A DNA stretch of 64,000 nt, taken from Turritopsis dohrnii. Taxonomy: Eukaryota > Cnidaria > Hydrozoa > Anthoathecata > Oceaniidae. The position numbers and the translations under genes were made by a program. Positions 42,394 to 53,260 of this stretch are shown piece after piece; position 1 is the stretch's first letter, and each line of letters begins with the position of its first letter. The stretch lies in assembly GCA_027922465.2 (NCBI GenBank), contig BQMF02000305.1, forward strand, positions 372,001 through 436,000. Reading direction: 5' to 3'. A model generated the notes under the pieces. That model made no database searches. It was not told where the DNA came from and saw nothing but the letters and a program-made list of their open reading frames with translations.

Positions 42394-45300
42394 TCAAGGT
42401 ATCGGAATTGGTTCAGAACTCGGTAGGTTCTTCTGTCCGAGTTCAACGCGATTCGAGCAGTCTCTGTTGTATTGCAACTGTTCCCCAAGTTTACATTCCA
42501 GTTCAGAGTAGGCCGGACTAGTCCCGTACGAACTATCGTCACTCGGACTGAACGGCGAACCGGATAAAACGTGGTAATTTCGTTGTTCTTCCGGTGACGT
42601 CTGGATAGCATCGTAAAGCGACATATGTTCACCGGGTCGGCATTCCTTCTCTTCCGATTCCTGCGCAGAAGTGCTGACCTCCTCCACAGTGACTTCTTTG
42701 CTCTCCACATCGCTAATATTTTCCGCTTTTCGCTTTTCAAGAATTTCCAGAATTCTTTCAATGTCTTTTTCTAAAACCTGGACACGAGGTGCAAATTAAA
42801 CTTACGTGTAAACAGAGCCACAACAGTTATAGCTCATCTAACAATTTGAAAGCATCAAAACTTCACGGTGTGAACCTTGTAAACTTTGTTTGGGTCAGTG
42901 AGGGTTAGGTTCCGGCTATACCTTGTTCTTTCAGACTATTTTAAGAAGCTTTAATCGAGAAGTTTGATGCTTTCAAAATGTTAGATGAACACACTCGTAT
43001 GTCCGTCTATCAAGACTCCATCTTCCTAATCTTTATGGTTTAAAGTCTCTTATTTCCGTTTGAAAAAACGAGACATTACGCAACTTGCTCGTTTAATCCA
43101 AACAGAAGTAACAAGGTTTTAACCACAAACTAGTAATGAGCGCATGCGCATCTTGTTTGACAAACATTCTAGTTAACACTACTGAAAATTAAAGCTCTAT
43201 CTACATTTGCCTTTTCATAGACGTACGAAATGCGAACATACATACATTAAACCCCAAAAATTTCGGCAGAAAAATATTCGGCGGAAAAACTTCGGCGGAA
43301 ATATTTTCGGACACTTTTTGCCAATTTCGGCGGAAAAAATTTCGGACTGATTATGGAAGGAGGAAAAAGTTTCGGACAACTGAATTTTCAAAAACAGGAC
43401 GGTAATATCGCAATAAAATATCAAATCAAACAGAAACAGAAAATTTCATTAAAATATTTTCACGTATTTAACAAAAGACACTACAACGCGTTATAACTTT
43501 TTCTAATCTAAGTCAGCAAATGGATCTTCGCAGGGCAATTCTTTGGTCACAGCCTCTATGATCCCAGCACTTTGGAAGCCATTAATGATTACTTCTTTGC
43601 TGTTTCGGAGGTGATCATAAAAACCGAGAAGCCAACGTGCATGAATAGGTTTTAGGATGGATAGCTTTAAGGGTATGTCGATTTCATAAACTTCTGTTCC
43701 TTCATCAAGCTGTTTCTTAACTTCATTTGCATACCACAACTCAAATTTCTCCTTCAAAAAATGCTTTGCCACTGCGTTCACAGTTAGATCCAACGGCTGG
43801 AAGTAATTAGTCATGTTATTTGGCACGTATACTATGACGCAATCATTACTCTCGATGTATTCCTTTATGTTGTCAGTGGTTTGCCCAGCAAAAACATCGT
43901 ATATCAACATAGATTTTTGGTCTTCAGGTAGACCAAGTTCTTCCTTCTTCTTCAGCAAATAAGGAAAGATGACTTTATCCAACAATTGTTTAGTTTTTTC
44001 CTCATTACTCCAGTGATTTGGAGTGAATGTCACGTCAAATTCAACTGGAAATTTTACATCTTTGGGTAGACAGCGGGTTGTTTTGCCTTCATAGATTAGT
44101 TGCATTGGTAGAAAGTCACCTGCCATTGAGACAGAAAACGTTCCTGTGATTTGTTTCTTTTTTCCCTTTCCTTGTAATGGCACAGATTTTGCACCCTTTT
44201 CATTTAAAGTGCTGTTACCAGTAACAACGTAAGGCAAAGGGGTTTGGTCAAAGTTGATTATTATATCGTCAGGAATATTATGCCAGGATTGCAATTGACA
44301 AATTTTGCGCTGAAAATCAAGCTTTGTTTCTGCTAACAGTGCTGGAGCTACGGGAACTCTGGCCGTGGTGGCAATACGGCGAGTCATTTTTCTTCCAATT
44401 GTCTCCATTCGATACAAAACCTTTCTTGCCCAATCATTTGATAAGGACAGATGACCTCCATTTTCAGCAAGGAGTGACCTGTCGTTAGCCTGGACGATTC
44501 CTTTTGCAACAGCGTTAATAACAGACGATGTTACAGGTGCTCCCCTTAATCTTAGTGCAGTGACAGTGTCTACTGTCTTTTTCATTAGAGTTTCTGGGAG
44601 CAAGGTCGGCCTACCCCTCGTTTTCATGACAATCCCATCTGAAAGATCGTCACCTCTTTGTTTGTTCTCTATGTAAGCCTTTTTAAATTCAGTAATTGTT
44701 TGCTTAGTTAAACGTGGATACTTTGATAACAACAATCGGAACGTACTAGCGTTTCCATTTTTCGAAGCATGTTCACCAATTTCTAATCTTTGTTGAGGTG
44801 TCCAAGTGCAATATTTTTTCCTCTTTTTTCCTTTTTCTTGCACCTTCTTCAGTTCTTTTGAAATCTCTTCAGTTTCTCGAGCTGTAATTTCGGAAGAAAC
44901 TGGCTGAATATTAGCTGCTTCTACTACTGGAACTTTCTGAAAATATTTAAGTAACGACATCCTTTCACCACGAGACACAGTTCTTCAAAGGATGATCCAA
45001 ATGCAAAACGAAGTTAAGTTTAAAGCCTAGAACCCACTGTGCAATTTTTTAATGCGCGTGCAATGCAACGCGTTGCATTGCATGCAAATCATAAAATTGC
45101 ACAATGGGGCATGTTTTTATTTTCATGCAATGCAACAAAAAAAGTTGAAAAATCATTGCATGCAACAAGAAAAAATATCAAATCAATTTGATATTTTTTC
45201 ACGTTGCGCGCAATGATTTTTTAATCTTTTAGCGTCGCAACATGTTTTTTGTCATGATTGCGTAGTGGGTCATAGTTTGCAGCACATTACCAACAATGTT

Positions 45301-48300
45301 TGTTTAATCTAGAACGCAAAAACAATATAAAAACGCTTTCATCAGCTTTATTATCAGTTATTTTAAGATGGCGGATGATAACAACAAGTTATCGGATCAA
45401 GAAAAAATTCAACTTCTTAGCTTTTATAAAGAAAATACTGTGCTATGGAATTCGGAAAACCCATGTTATCACAATAAAGTACAACGAAATTCAACGAAAG
45501 ACAAGTTAGTACAGTTGTTTGAAGGAAAATATTCATCAGAAGTGTTGGATAAAACATTTCACTCATTAAGAACCAGTTATGCTAGAGAAGTAAAGAAAGA
45601 AACAGATGGAATTATTCCAAAGAAGAAGTGGAGGTTTATGGATGAAATGCAGTTTTTAAAAGAACAATTAAGTAATAATAATAACAATAGTAGTAAGAAG
45701 AAAGCTGTGAAACTGGACGAAAGTGAAAGTGAAATGTTAATTGATTTTTATAAAAGTAACCCTTGTTTGTGGAACCACAACTTGACTGAGTATAGAGATC
45801 GAAATCTACGAGATGTTTTAATGCAAAAACTTTGCAGGGAAGTTTTTGATGATAAATTTAACCAAGAAGAGCTTAAACGTTTTTGGCATAATCTGGTAAC
45901 TACGTACAAAAGAGAAAAGCAAAGAGAAGAGGCATCTGCATGCAGTGGTTCCGGTATAAGTGATCTGTATACATCAAATTGGGAGTATTTTACCATGATG
46001 ACCTTTATCGATGTTACAACTAATACCGATGAGTCTATATCTACATTAGATGATGAAAACCAAGCAGCATTCCAACAGCCTCCCCAAAAGAGAAAGAGAA
46101 ATTCGTTAAATGAAGAGCAAGCTGCGAAAGCAGAACTATGGAGAGCTTTGGCAGCTAAAATAGGCTCTTCACCATCAACATCTGAAGCCCTTCAACCTTC
46201 AAGCCTTCAATCAAAGTCCATTTCTGATATGACCAGTGAAGAAAAACTTCTTGAAAGAGCAAATATTTTCGGGAAAACTGTAGTAGACAGCCTAATGCAG
46301 TGTGAACCCCATCATTGGCCAATGTTGAAAAAAAGGATCATGGATCTTTTCTATGAGTATGAAAATTTTAGAGCACAATCTCCGCTCCCAAACATAAATC
46401 AAAGCATGCAAAATCCTTATTATAACCACCAGCATTACAACTTTTCACCTGGTTCAATAAGCTCTAATCATTCAAACGATTCATTTCAGTAAAAAGCGAG
46501 AGAAAAAATAAACAACTTTGTTACATTTTCATATGTTTTGTTATCTTTTGTTATACAATATGTACACTTCTTAATACGTTATAATTTGTATTTTTGGAAG
46601 TATATTGTAATGTTATGTTCCTTAAAAGCGTTCATATTACATATTTTTCATTTTGTCAATAATTGGATTAAATATCGACGTTTGCACACTTCCATTGCCA
46701 GGGTACTGACCCTTCATTCATGAAATAGTTTTTAAATTCTTCTCTTACTGCAATTGCTTGTTTACTAGGATTATTACTTCGGGTTTTAGACAAAGGATTC
46801 CATGTTCCAGGATAGTCATCCTGTCTCCAGGAGCCTTGTATGATTTCACCGGTCTGAATATCTTCATAATCAGCAAGGCTTATAGGAATATATACCTTTC
46901 CACTAGAACTTTCACTTCGAAGCCAATTGTGAAGAGCTATTGTTGCTAAAGTGATAGTTTTGACTTTTTCTGGCTGTAACGCAAATGGTCGTCTAAAAAC
47001 ACGCCATCTATTAGCCAAAATACCAAACCCATTCTCAGATATTCTTCTCATACGTGAAAGACGGTAGTTAAAAACCCTTTTTTCTTTTGTTAGGCCTGTA
47101 TTAGGGTAGGGCTTCATCATATACCTTGTAAGAGGAAACGCATCATCTCCCGTACATAGAAATGGCGTATCAACTGATCTTCCCGGTAATGGGGTTGGAT
47201 TCGGAATATTCAGAGTATTACTTTCCAAAGCTTTTTTTAATGAACACTGTGCCCAGATGCCACCATCGGAATTTCGGCCGTTAGCTCCAACGTCCGCATA
47301 TAAGAACTCGTACTCCGGCCCGATCATCGCCATTAGAATGATGCTGTCAGTCCCTTTATAGTTCCTGTAGTGTGAGCCAGATTTCCAAGGCTGTTGCATT
47401 ACTATGTGTTTACCGTCAACTCCGCCTAGACCATTTGGAAAATTCCAACGAAGTTCAAACTTACGGGATATTTCCAACCATTCATCAGTAGTACTAGGGG
47501 TGCGTAAAAATTCAGGACCAAATTTTTCTATTATAGCCACAGTTACTTCACTTATTATTCTAGCTACCGTTGTTCTGCCAAGTCTAAACTGAAACCCCAA
47601 GGAGCGGAACGTTTCACCGCTAGCTAAATAGCGTAAAGCTAAGCAGCACATTTCGTCCGGCTTAATGGATTCTCGTAATTGTGTATCTTCTTTTAATAAA
47701 CGCGTCGACAGTTTTTCAACAAGTTGGTTGAACTGCGATTTATCAAGACGTATATAGTCTTTCAGATCCTGCGAATCTTGATTTAAAAGTTCTTGGAAAA
47801 GAGTATGAAAAACTCCTAATTTTTTTCGTTTTTTTAAGATCGGCTTCACCCAAACTCTTTTCGACGAGTTAACGCTTTTTTCAATATCATCATCTTCATC
47901 TAGAAGCAGCGCTATCGCTATATAAACAGCATCCATGACTTTGCAAGCAATATAATATAATATGAAATGAGCATGTCCCACTACAAGTATTTTTTTGCTT
48001 GCAAAATTTATAAATTGCATTGCATGCGCATGAAAGAATTGCATAGTGGGTTCTTAGCTTAAGAAGGAAAGAAAAAAACTCATCTGCTCTCCACCTTTAA
48101 ACTAAGATTCTGCTGCTTGGCTATTTTATCGTTATTTGAAAAATATGCATGGAGGAGCCCATTGAAATGTACATGCGCCACCCGTAGAAACAAAATGAAT
48201 TTAATAAACAAGCTCTCCTTCTTTCTTACTCTAGGTAAACCGTTTTACGTTCTTGTTTTTTCTACGGAAGAGTGCAGTATTAAAAACCATCGAATTATGT

Positions 48301-51300
48301 GCATGCATGCTACATTTCTTTCTAGCATTTGCAGTAGAATAAAGAGTAGAAAACAAAAAAAATGGAAACTACATTAAGCTGTAAAATTGCAAGTAGGGGC
48401 TGGCATTACTATGGGAAAATTCGTGGAAACGACCAAAGAAAGAAGAAGTTGTATTTGCTGAAAAGGAAAGCTGTAAGACAGCTTTAGAAATTGACCCATA
48501 CTCCATTGCTTGGAAAAAGAAATGTAAAAGTAAAATAACAGCAGATGTAGTTGGACATGTGCCCAAAGAGATCTCTAGAGCAGTATATTATTTCATTTCA
48601 AGGGGTGGAAAAATGATTGGTAGAGTGCTAGATGAAAAGTACTATCCGTCTCCTATTCCAAAAGGAGGGCTTGAAATTTTATTAATGGTCCAGTTCAAAA
48701 TATCCGATGAAAAAAGAAGATACATGGAACGCTTGAAAGATATTATATCTACAAATTACACTTCTGACTTTCCAGAAGGCTCTGAAATCGAGAATATTGA
48801 CCAGGAGTATATTGAATCTACGAGAGAGGTGGAGCAAGCAGAAGACGACAGTGATATCGATTATGTAATTGATGATGAAAATTTTGATGATGTAATTTGT
48901 ATTGATTAACTAATAAATTTAAGTCGTTTTCAACTATTGTTGTTATTTTTTTCATTTAATATCGAGAAAATTAAACAATAATGTGACCACATCTATTTCT
49001 CGATGTAAATATCAGTTAAATAAGAAAAATGCATTTTTCGAAAAATTTCGGCCGGAAATAATTTCGGACAACTCGAAATTTCGGTCGGATTAATATTCGG
49101 ACAAAAAAAAATCCGAAATTTTGTCCCGCCGAAATTTTTGGGTTTTAATGTAGTTTTTAAATCATTCCTTTTCTGGATGATCATGAGAAGCTTCACAAAG
49201 CAGACAGGTACTATAAATCTATAAATCATAACATCTCTAGCCTCATTTCAAAACTTACTAATTACCGTGCTGCTGAAAATTTCGCGAAATATGTTTCCTG
49301 AAGGTATTGCTTCTCTACCTTTTTTTGAACGAAATAATATATTCCTTGGCCTAACAGTCTATGATAAACAGCTTACTGGATAATATTTCTATTGGTATTT
49401 TCAATTTGCAAGCGTTTTCACACTTTGGTGTTTTAGTTAGGTGATCAAAATTTACAAAACTAGGTTTTTAACACTGGAAGGACAAGATGTCAGTGTTTAG
49501 TAGCAGATTAGTTGTCACAAGTGAAACTTACCAGGCAATACTCTGTATCATACCCGCTAACATAGTAAGTAGAAAACTGCCACCCAGCCAGGGGTTCCAC
49601 TATTTGTGCCACAATACCACATTCCTCTACAAACAAAATGTATAAAAATAGTTTTATTAACAATGAATCACTGAAAAATGTTTGCAGCAAATAGATTGAT
49701 TACACGAAAACCGTACCAAAATCGAGGGTATGATTGCCAATTTGGATCATTTTCCAATTATCCTCGTTCTTTTTTGTATATAACACATTATGTGGAAACC
49801 TGGCAAAACAACAGTAATGGAAATAAACATTAACTCTAAAGCATATTATAACGAAATCATCGTGTGTAATATACAGCTGTTGATTGGGGAAAATCTGATC
49901 ACCTCCTTTAAAGGGCTTGTAAATTACCTACTCTGGACGAAATACCTACTTTTGAATAGCATCATTGTCAAGAATTAGTGAGATGTCACCACAAATGGCA
50001 GAAAAATGAAAAAACGTTGTCGGTTTTTCTGTTTCTTTATTCCTGAAATAAAAATAGATGAAAACTTAAAGAACTTGGGCTGAGGTGGTCATGGAAACAC
50101 ACCTGGATGACACTTTGACTTAAGGACCAAACAGACAGATTTCAAAAACACAACAAACGCATTGAAAAATAGTCCACTGGGTATTTCCTCATTATGAAAA
50201 GTTACCAGTGAAACCTGTGTATTATAGCCTCCCTGGGGAGAATGGTGACCATTGCATCAAATAATTTTTTTGTACATTAAGCTTTCTTATGAAAGAATTG
50301 CATTAGAGAAAACAGTTGCTACAGCGAACTGGTCCCTTAACATTATTCATCAATAACACAGCTTTCAATTTGAACAGACAATACTCATGGATTGTAAAAA
50401 ATCAAACTTGAGGATTCTCCAACTAGCCTCTTAAAGAAGTATACTATTTCGTGGCAAGTATATATAAATTACTTCCCAGAGCAGAAGTGATTCGTTAAGC
50501 TTACCCAGAGAAAAAAATCAACTCCAATAGTATCTGGACAACACCTGACAGTTTGGATGCATCCAAACCTGTTATATGATATTGATAGTCGGGACTGTTA
50601 AATGGATGGCGTATTGGACGGATTTTATCTAAATAAAAGATTCAACTTTGTAGAAAAATATCTTAAAGAGAGGATAAAAATGCTACAGAAAATGATTTGT
50701 GTTCAGTTCATGAAAATTTTAACTTCCTTATACGTAGTATTACAAATTTACCCGTAGGTGTAGATGGTGAAGAGGAAAGCAACTGGGTGACATTAATTCG
50801 TTTATGATCTTCATTGAAAATTTTGAAGTATGATCCTAAAAGCCGTAATGTTTGATCCAGCTGAACCTCTTGAACCTAAATGTAAATAGAAAATTGGATG
50901 ACACTAACTTTAAAGATAACAGGTAATGCAAAAGTAACTTAAATAAAAATATTTTGATGTAAGAAAAAAAAAAAGAAAAAATAACAATAAACCATGAGCC
51001 AATCACAGGAGACAAAGACTGAAAGACAGAATTATACGGCAAAATGAATTACCAAGGCGGATGGTTCACATAATTCTATATAATGTTACTCTTTATTGAG
51101 TTAACAATGCAAGAATTTCAATCTATACGAATTACCAACACATGACATAATCTTTAAATTACAAGGATCAGAACCTTCATAAAGGCAAAATACAATCACC
51201 TTACCAATATATAATCTGATTGATACGTGGATAAGCACAGGACTGACACTTGATGATCAGCCAATGGTCCGATGATAGACTTAGCTATTTTACTAAGACC

Positions 51301-51941
51301 AGCAAGTTCATTTGTAAAACCCATTGCACCAACTGATACTGTGAAAACCCTCCATGGATAACCAGATGTTTTTAATTTTTCATGTTTCGGGAATTCTAAA
51401 TGATACCAGATTTTTCAGTGCTATTTTAGAATTATATACAGTGTGAGTTATTATTCAATGACTAGGTATTATTAGGAGATCTAAGTACCTTTGATATCAT
51501 CCTCGCTGATTATCAGAGTGTAACCAGTGTTTGTTTCTGTTATACTGAAAAAGCTTGGCCTACAGAAGAAAAACAAAACATCTTTCACATTACCAAGAAA
51601 ATATTGAAACTTGATGGTGTGCACGTCACATCTGTCAATAGACCTTTGGACATTTTGTCATGGTAGGACTTATCTAGCTGCACAAGTGACATCTACGGAA
51701 AGATAGCATTTCAAAATAAGATGACAGGCATTCAAATAACAATAATACGTGTCTCAAGCACTCCATCTGAATTTCCTTTCAAGCGATTGGTACATCTTCT
51801 TTCCCAAAAAATCAATAAATCAATAAAATACCTTGAATCTGGAAGTAAGGCTATTTTTATGATAGCAGCACAAAAGTATGATATTTCATTTTTCGGTATT
51901 GAGCACACCTGCAGTTTGTGCTCTAAAACATATAACTCCAT
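42394..51941 (-). CDS. CASTOR1: CASTOR (GATSL) orthologue, cytosolic arginine sensor for mTORC1 (9 exons)
   Basis: Minus-strand exons: 51941-51832, 51559-51489, 51395-51205, 50875-50752, 50628-50505, 50042-49950, 49799-49717, 49626-49532, 42777-42394. All are GT-AG and in phase, giving 424 aa (human CASTOR1 about 329). It starts MELYVLEHKLQVCSIP, like human MELHILEHRVRVLSVA. ACT-domain landmarks follow: AGLSKIAKSIIGPLADHQVS, VLCLSTYQSDYIL, FFHFSAICGDISLILD, FEECGIVAQIVEPL and the final-exon helix DIERILEILEKRK. In humans CASTOR binds GATOR2 and lets go when arginine is bound. The remembered GATOR2-contact motif YQTD is YQSD here, and SV of the arginine pocket is kept. The last exon adds about 100 residues rich in Ser, Glu and Pro with no human counterpart. 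The paralogue (1 or 2) cannot be assigned. Confidence 0.9.
42839..42984. mobile_element. Hairpin MITE hp-2 in last CASTOR intron
   Basis: The 25-bp terminal inverted repeat CTAACAATTTGAAAGCATCA is mirrored by TGATGCTTTCAAAATGTTAG. Inside are GTGAACCTTGTAAACTTTG and TATACCTTGTTCT. A truncated relative sits at 53138-53260. Confidence 0.75.
43503..44978 (-). CDS. pogo/Tigger-like DDE_1 transposase
   Basis: 491 aa, uninterrupted. The N-terminal HTH region has YCTWTPQQRLEIGEHASKNG. A CENP-B-type second helix-turn-helix region follows (ALRLRGAPVTSSVINAVAKG, then SNDWARKVLYRM). The catalytic core has the first Asp in IINFDQTPLPYV, the second in MLIYDVFAGQTTDNI, and the third acidic position in NYFQPLDLTVNAVAKHF, the PLD-type site of this family. 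Start codons at 44978 and 44960 are both possible. The frame is complete although the promoter region has been invaded, so it may be silent or driven from the nested element. Confidence 0.88.
   Translation of the reverse strand: MSRGERMSLLKYFQKVPVVEAANIQPVSSEITARETEEISKELKKVQEKGKKRKKYCTWTPQQRLEIGEHASKNGNASTFRLLLSKYPRLTKQTITEFKKAYIENKQRGDDLSDGIVMKTRGRPTLLPETLMKKTVDTVTALRLRGAPVTSSVINAVAKGIVQANDRSLLAENGGHLSLSNDWARKVLYRMETIGRKMTRRIATTARVPVAPALLAETKLDFQRKICQLQSWHNIPDDIIINFDQTPLPYVVTGNSTLNEKGAKSVPLQGKGKKKQITGTFSVSMAGDFLPMQLIYEGKTTRCLPKDVKFPVEFDVTFTPNHWSNEEKTKQLLDKVIFPYLLKKKEELGLPEDQKSMLIYDVFAGQTTDNIKEYIESNDCVIVYVPNNMTNYFQPLDLTVNAVAKHFLKEKFELWYANEVKKQLDEGTEVYEIDIPLKLSILKPIHARWLLGFYDHLRNSKEVIINGFQSAGIIEAVTKELPCEDPFADLD
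45368..46492 (+). CDS. Harbinger B accessory protein with two MADF domains
   Basis: 374 aa in one exon. The first MADF domain spans about residues 8-100 (EKIQLLSFYKENTVLWNSEN to RFMDEMQFLKEQL) and the second about 115-215 (SEMLIDFYKSNPCLWNHNL to SNWEYFTMMTFID). A Gln/Pro/Ser linker with a basic KKRKRN-like patch follows. The C-terminal helical part (GKTVVDSLMQCEP, MLKKRIMDLFYEYENF) resembles BESS-type ends. The usual arrangement has one MADF; here it is duplicated. Role by analogy: TIR binding and nuclear import of the transposase. AATAAA follows near 46506. Confidence 0.85.
   Translation: MADDNNKLSDQEKIQLLSFYKENTVLWNSENPCYHNKVQRNSTKDKLVQLFEGKYSSEVLDKTFHSLRTSYAREVKKETDGIIPKKKWRFMDEMQFLKEQLSNNNNNSSKKKAVKLDESESEMLIDFYKSNPCLWNHNLTEYRDRNLRDVLMQKLCREVFDDKFNQEELKRFWHNLVTTYKREKQREEASACSGSGISDLYTSNWEYFTMMTFIDVTTNTDESISTLDDENQAAFQQPPQKRKRNSLNEEQAAKAELWRALAAKIGSSPSTSEALQPSSLQSKSISDMTSEEKLLERANIFGKTVVDSLMQCEPHHWPMLKKRIMDLFYEYENFRAQSPLPNINQSMQNPYYNHQHYNFSPGSISSNHSNDSFQ
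46668..47936 (-). CDS. PIF/Harbinger DDE transposase B
   Basis: 422 aa from the ATG at 47936 (MDAVYIAIALLLDEDDDIEK). An upstream in-frame ATG at 48044 lies in the TIR and was not chosen. HTH-like region ALRYLASGETFRSLGFQFRL then TVARIISEV. Catalytic residues: Asp in GGVDGKHIVM, Asp in ADVGANGRNSDGGIW, Glu in SRMRRISENGFGIL. Ends KNYFMNEGSVPWQW. No break is visible. The 3' end faces the MADF gene with 175 bases between stop codons. Confidence 0.9.
   Translation of the reverse strand: MDAVYIAIALLLDEDDDIEKSVNSSKRVWVKPILKKRKKLGVFHTLFQELLNQDSQDLKDYIRLDKSQFNQLVEKLSTRLLKEDTQLRESIKPDEMCCLALRYLASGETFRSLGFQFRLGRTTVARIISEVTVAIIEKFGPEFLRTPSTTDEWLEISRKFELRWNFPNGLGGVDGKHIVMQQPWKSGSHYRNYKGTDSIILMAMIGPEYEFLYADVGANGRNSDGGIWAQCSLKKALESNTLNIPNPTPLPGRSVDTPFLCTGDDAFPLTRYMMKPYPNTGLTKEKRVFNYRLSRMRRISENGFGILANRWRVFRRPFALQPEKVKTITLATIALHNWLRSESSSGKVYIPISLADYEDIQTGEIIQGSWRQDDYPGTWNPLSKTRSNNPSKQAIAVREEFKNYFMNEGSVPWQWKCANVDI
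48396..48909 (+). pseudogene. HIRAN-like accessory gene of pogo-like element, 5' end frameshifted
   Basis: The frame ending at 48909 reads KTALEIDPYSIAWKKK, then VVGHVPKEISRAVYYFISRG, then PSPIPKGGLEILLMVQF, and finishes with an acidic tail and a stop. This matches a pattern I recall from many invertebrate repeat-associated proteins with a HIRAN-like core (GHVP(K/R)E(I/L)S plus GGLE(I/V)). Just upstream, RGWHYYG in another frame looks like the start of the same core, so a small indel near 48410 probably breaks it. A splice acceptor (AAGTAG) at about 48395 is possible. The job of this protein in the transposon is unknown. Confidence 0.5.
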
Positions 51942-53137
51942 TGTTGAGTCAGGCGGCGATGTGCTAAGTATGTAAGGCGACGGTTGAGGATCTCTTCGTA
52001 TGGAAATACCACTACTGATGAACTGTGACAGACTTTGTATAAATGCCATATTCGTTGTATTTAACATTTCCTAGTAGATTCAAATCTTGATGGTAGAATC
52101 AACATTGGAAAATGAAAAAGTGATATATACAGACATCTCCATGCAAAACCTCGAGAAATACATGAAGGAATTCAACAAGGCGAAACGTAATATCATAAAA
52201 AACCAAGCAAATCAGCTAGCTGCTGTTATTTCTCTTTGTTTATGTTATTCATGGGATTATTAATCAAAGACCATTTGTTACTGCGCAATTAATCAATTTA
52301 TCAGTATAAGAAGTCATTTATTGAGTTGATCTGGAAATTATATTAGGTTGTTCAGACTAATCAATTACTCTAGCACACATCAAATGGCCAGCTTTTGGAA
52401 TTAGATTGAAAATGGAAATGCCAGAGGAAACACAATATGACCATAAAGCCTGAAGAAATATTTCATCAATTTTACCCATTAGAAAAATTAGTGCACTAAT
52501 ATTGGAAGTTTTTTTAACTCATTATTTTCACAAATCAATTAGTACAGAAAAAGTACCACCAAAGTCTTTTCTGTTATTAAATTCATCCATTACTTTTTAT
52601 ATCACATAATAAAAAAGTTGATTTTGGAATGTGAGTTTTCAATAGAATTTATGGATCATAAACAGTGATGAAAGAAAGTGTCAAGAAAAATACAGCTTTC
52701 ATATTGCGTATTATACTGTTGCCAATAAAAACAGACCACCAAAGGGAGGGGAGCTTCGTTAGTTGCATGGCTTGTAAATGAGCATCTACAATGTGGCGAA
52801 TGTTTTATGCTTGCATAAACATGCGATAAGAATCTATTTCCATATTATGTGTAACAGAATCTGTTGATCAAACATAAATCAAACCAACTGATAGGATCAT
52901 TTTACACTTTAAGATTATGTAAACAACGGATAATATATAATCATGTAACAAACATGATATATAATAAATAATGAGACATACAGTAACCAGTATACAAAAC
53001 AAGTTATTTACAGGTTTTTTAAGGTCTTGATTTTTATATTACCTTGCAAACATTCCAGTTAAGACACATCCAGAAAAACTGAAACCAACTATAATTATCA
53101 TGTTCCTCTACTTTCTCACCTATTGTTCTTGTGTAAC

Positions 53138-53260
53138 AATTTCAGACCATCAAAAATTCATGGTGTAAACCTTGCAAAATTCGTTTGAGTGATTGAGTTT
53201 ATAAAGATTTGCCTTGTTCTCTGTAACACTATTATAGGATTATAGTCGTCACTGAAATTC
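53138..53260. mobile_element. Truncated hp-2 MITE
   Basis: AACAATTTCAGACCATCAAA then TGGTGTAAACCTTGCAAAAT and TTGCCTTGTTCT follow the left two thirds of the hp-2 element at 42839. The right arm is missing. Confidence 0.5.

Larger units (their letters stand above)
45024..48059. mobile_element. Complete PIF/Harbinger transposon B, nested in the pogo-like element
   Basis: The left end AGCCTAGAACCCACTGTGCAAT matches the complement of the right end AGCTAAGAACCCACTATGCAAT, followed by ATGCGCRTGCAATGCAA in both. TAA flanks each side (45021-45023 and 48060-48062). It is 3,036 bp, with a MADF gene on + and a transposase on -, convergent as in element A. Both frames are open. The sequence differs greatly from element A, so these are two separate Harbinger families. 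Confidence 0.9.
43245..49150. mobile_element. pogo-like (Tc1/mariner superfamily) transposon, split by a nested Harbinger
   Basis: The left end CATTAAACCCCAAAAATTTC and the complement of the right end CATTAAAACCCAAAAATTTC match, then show repeated TTTCGG words. TA flanks both sides (43243-43244 and 49151-49152). Without the nested 3,036-bp Harbinger and its extra TAA it is 2,867 bp. It carries a DDE transposase (minus, 44978-43503) and a second gene (plus, to 48909), transcribed outward from the middle. The nested insertion lies 45 bp upstream of the transposase start, in what should be the shared promoter region. All of it lies in the last CASTOR intron. Confidence 0.85.

Noticed and set aside
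42321..42761. A 146-aa Arg-rich minus-strand ORF
   Set aside because: It overlaps the last CASTOR exon in another frame. The CASTOR frame joins exon 8 in phase and continues the conserved helix.
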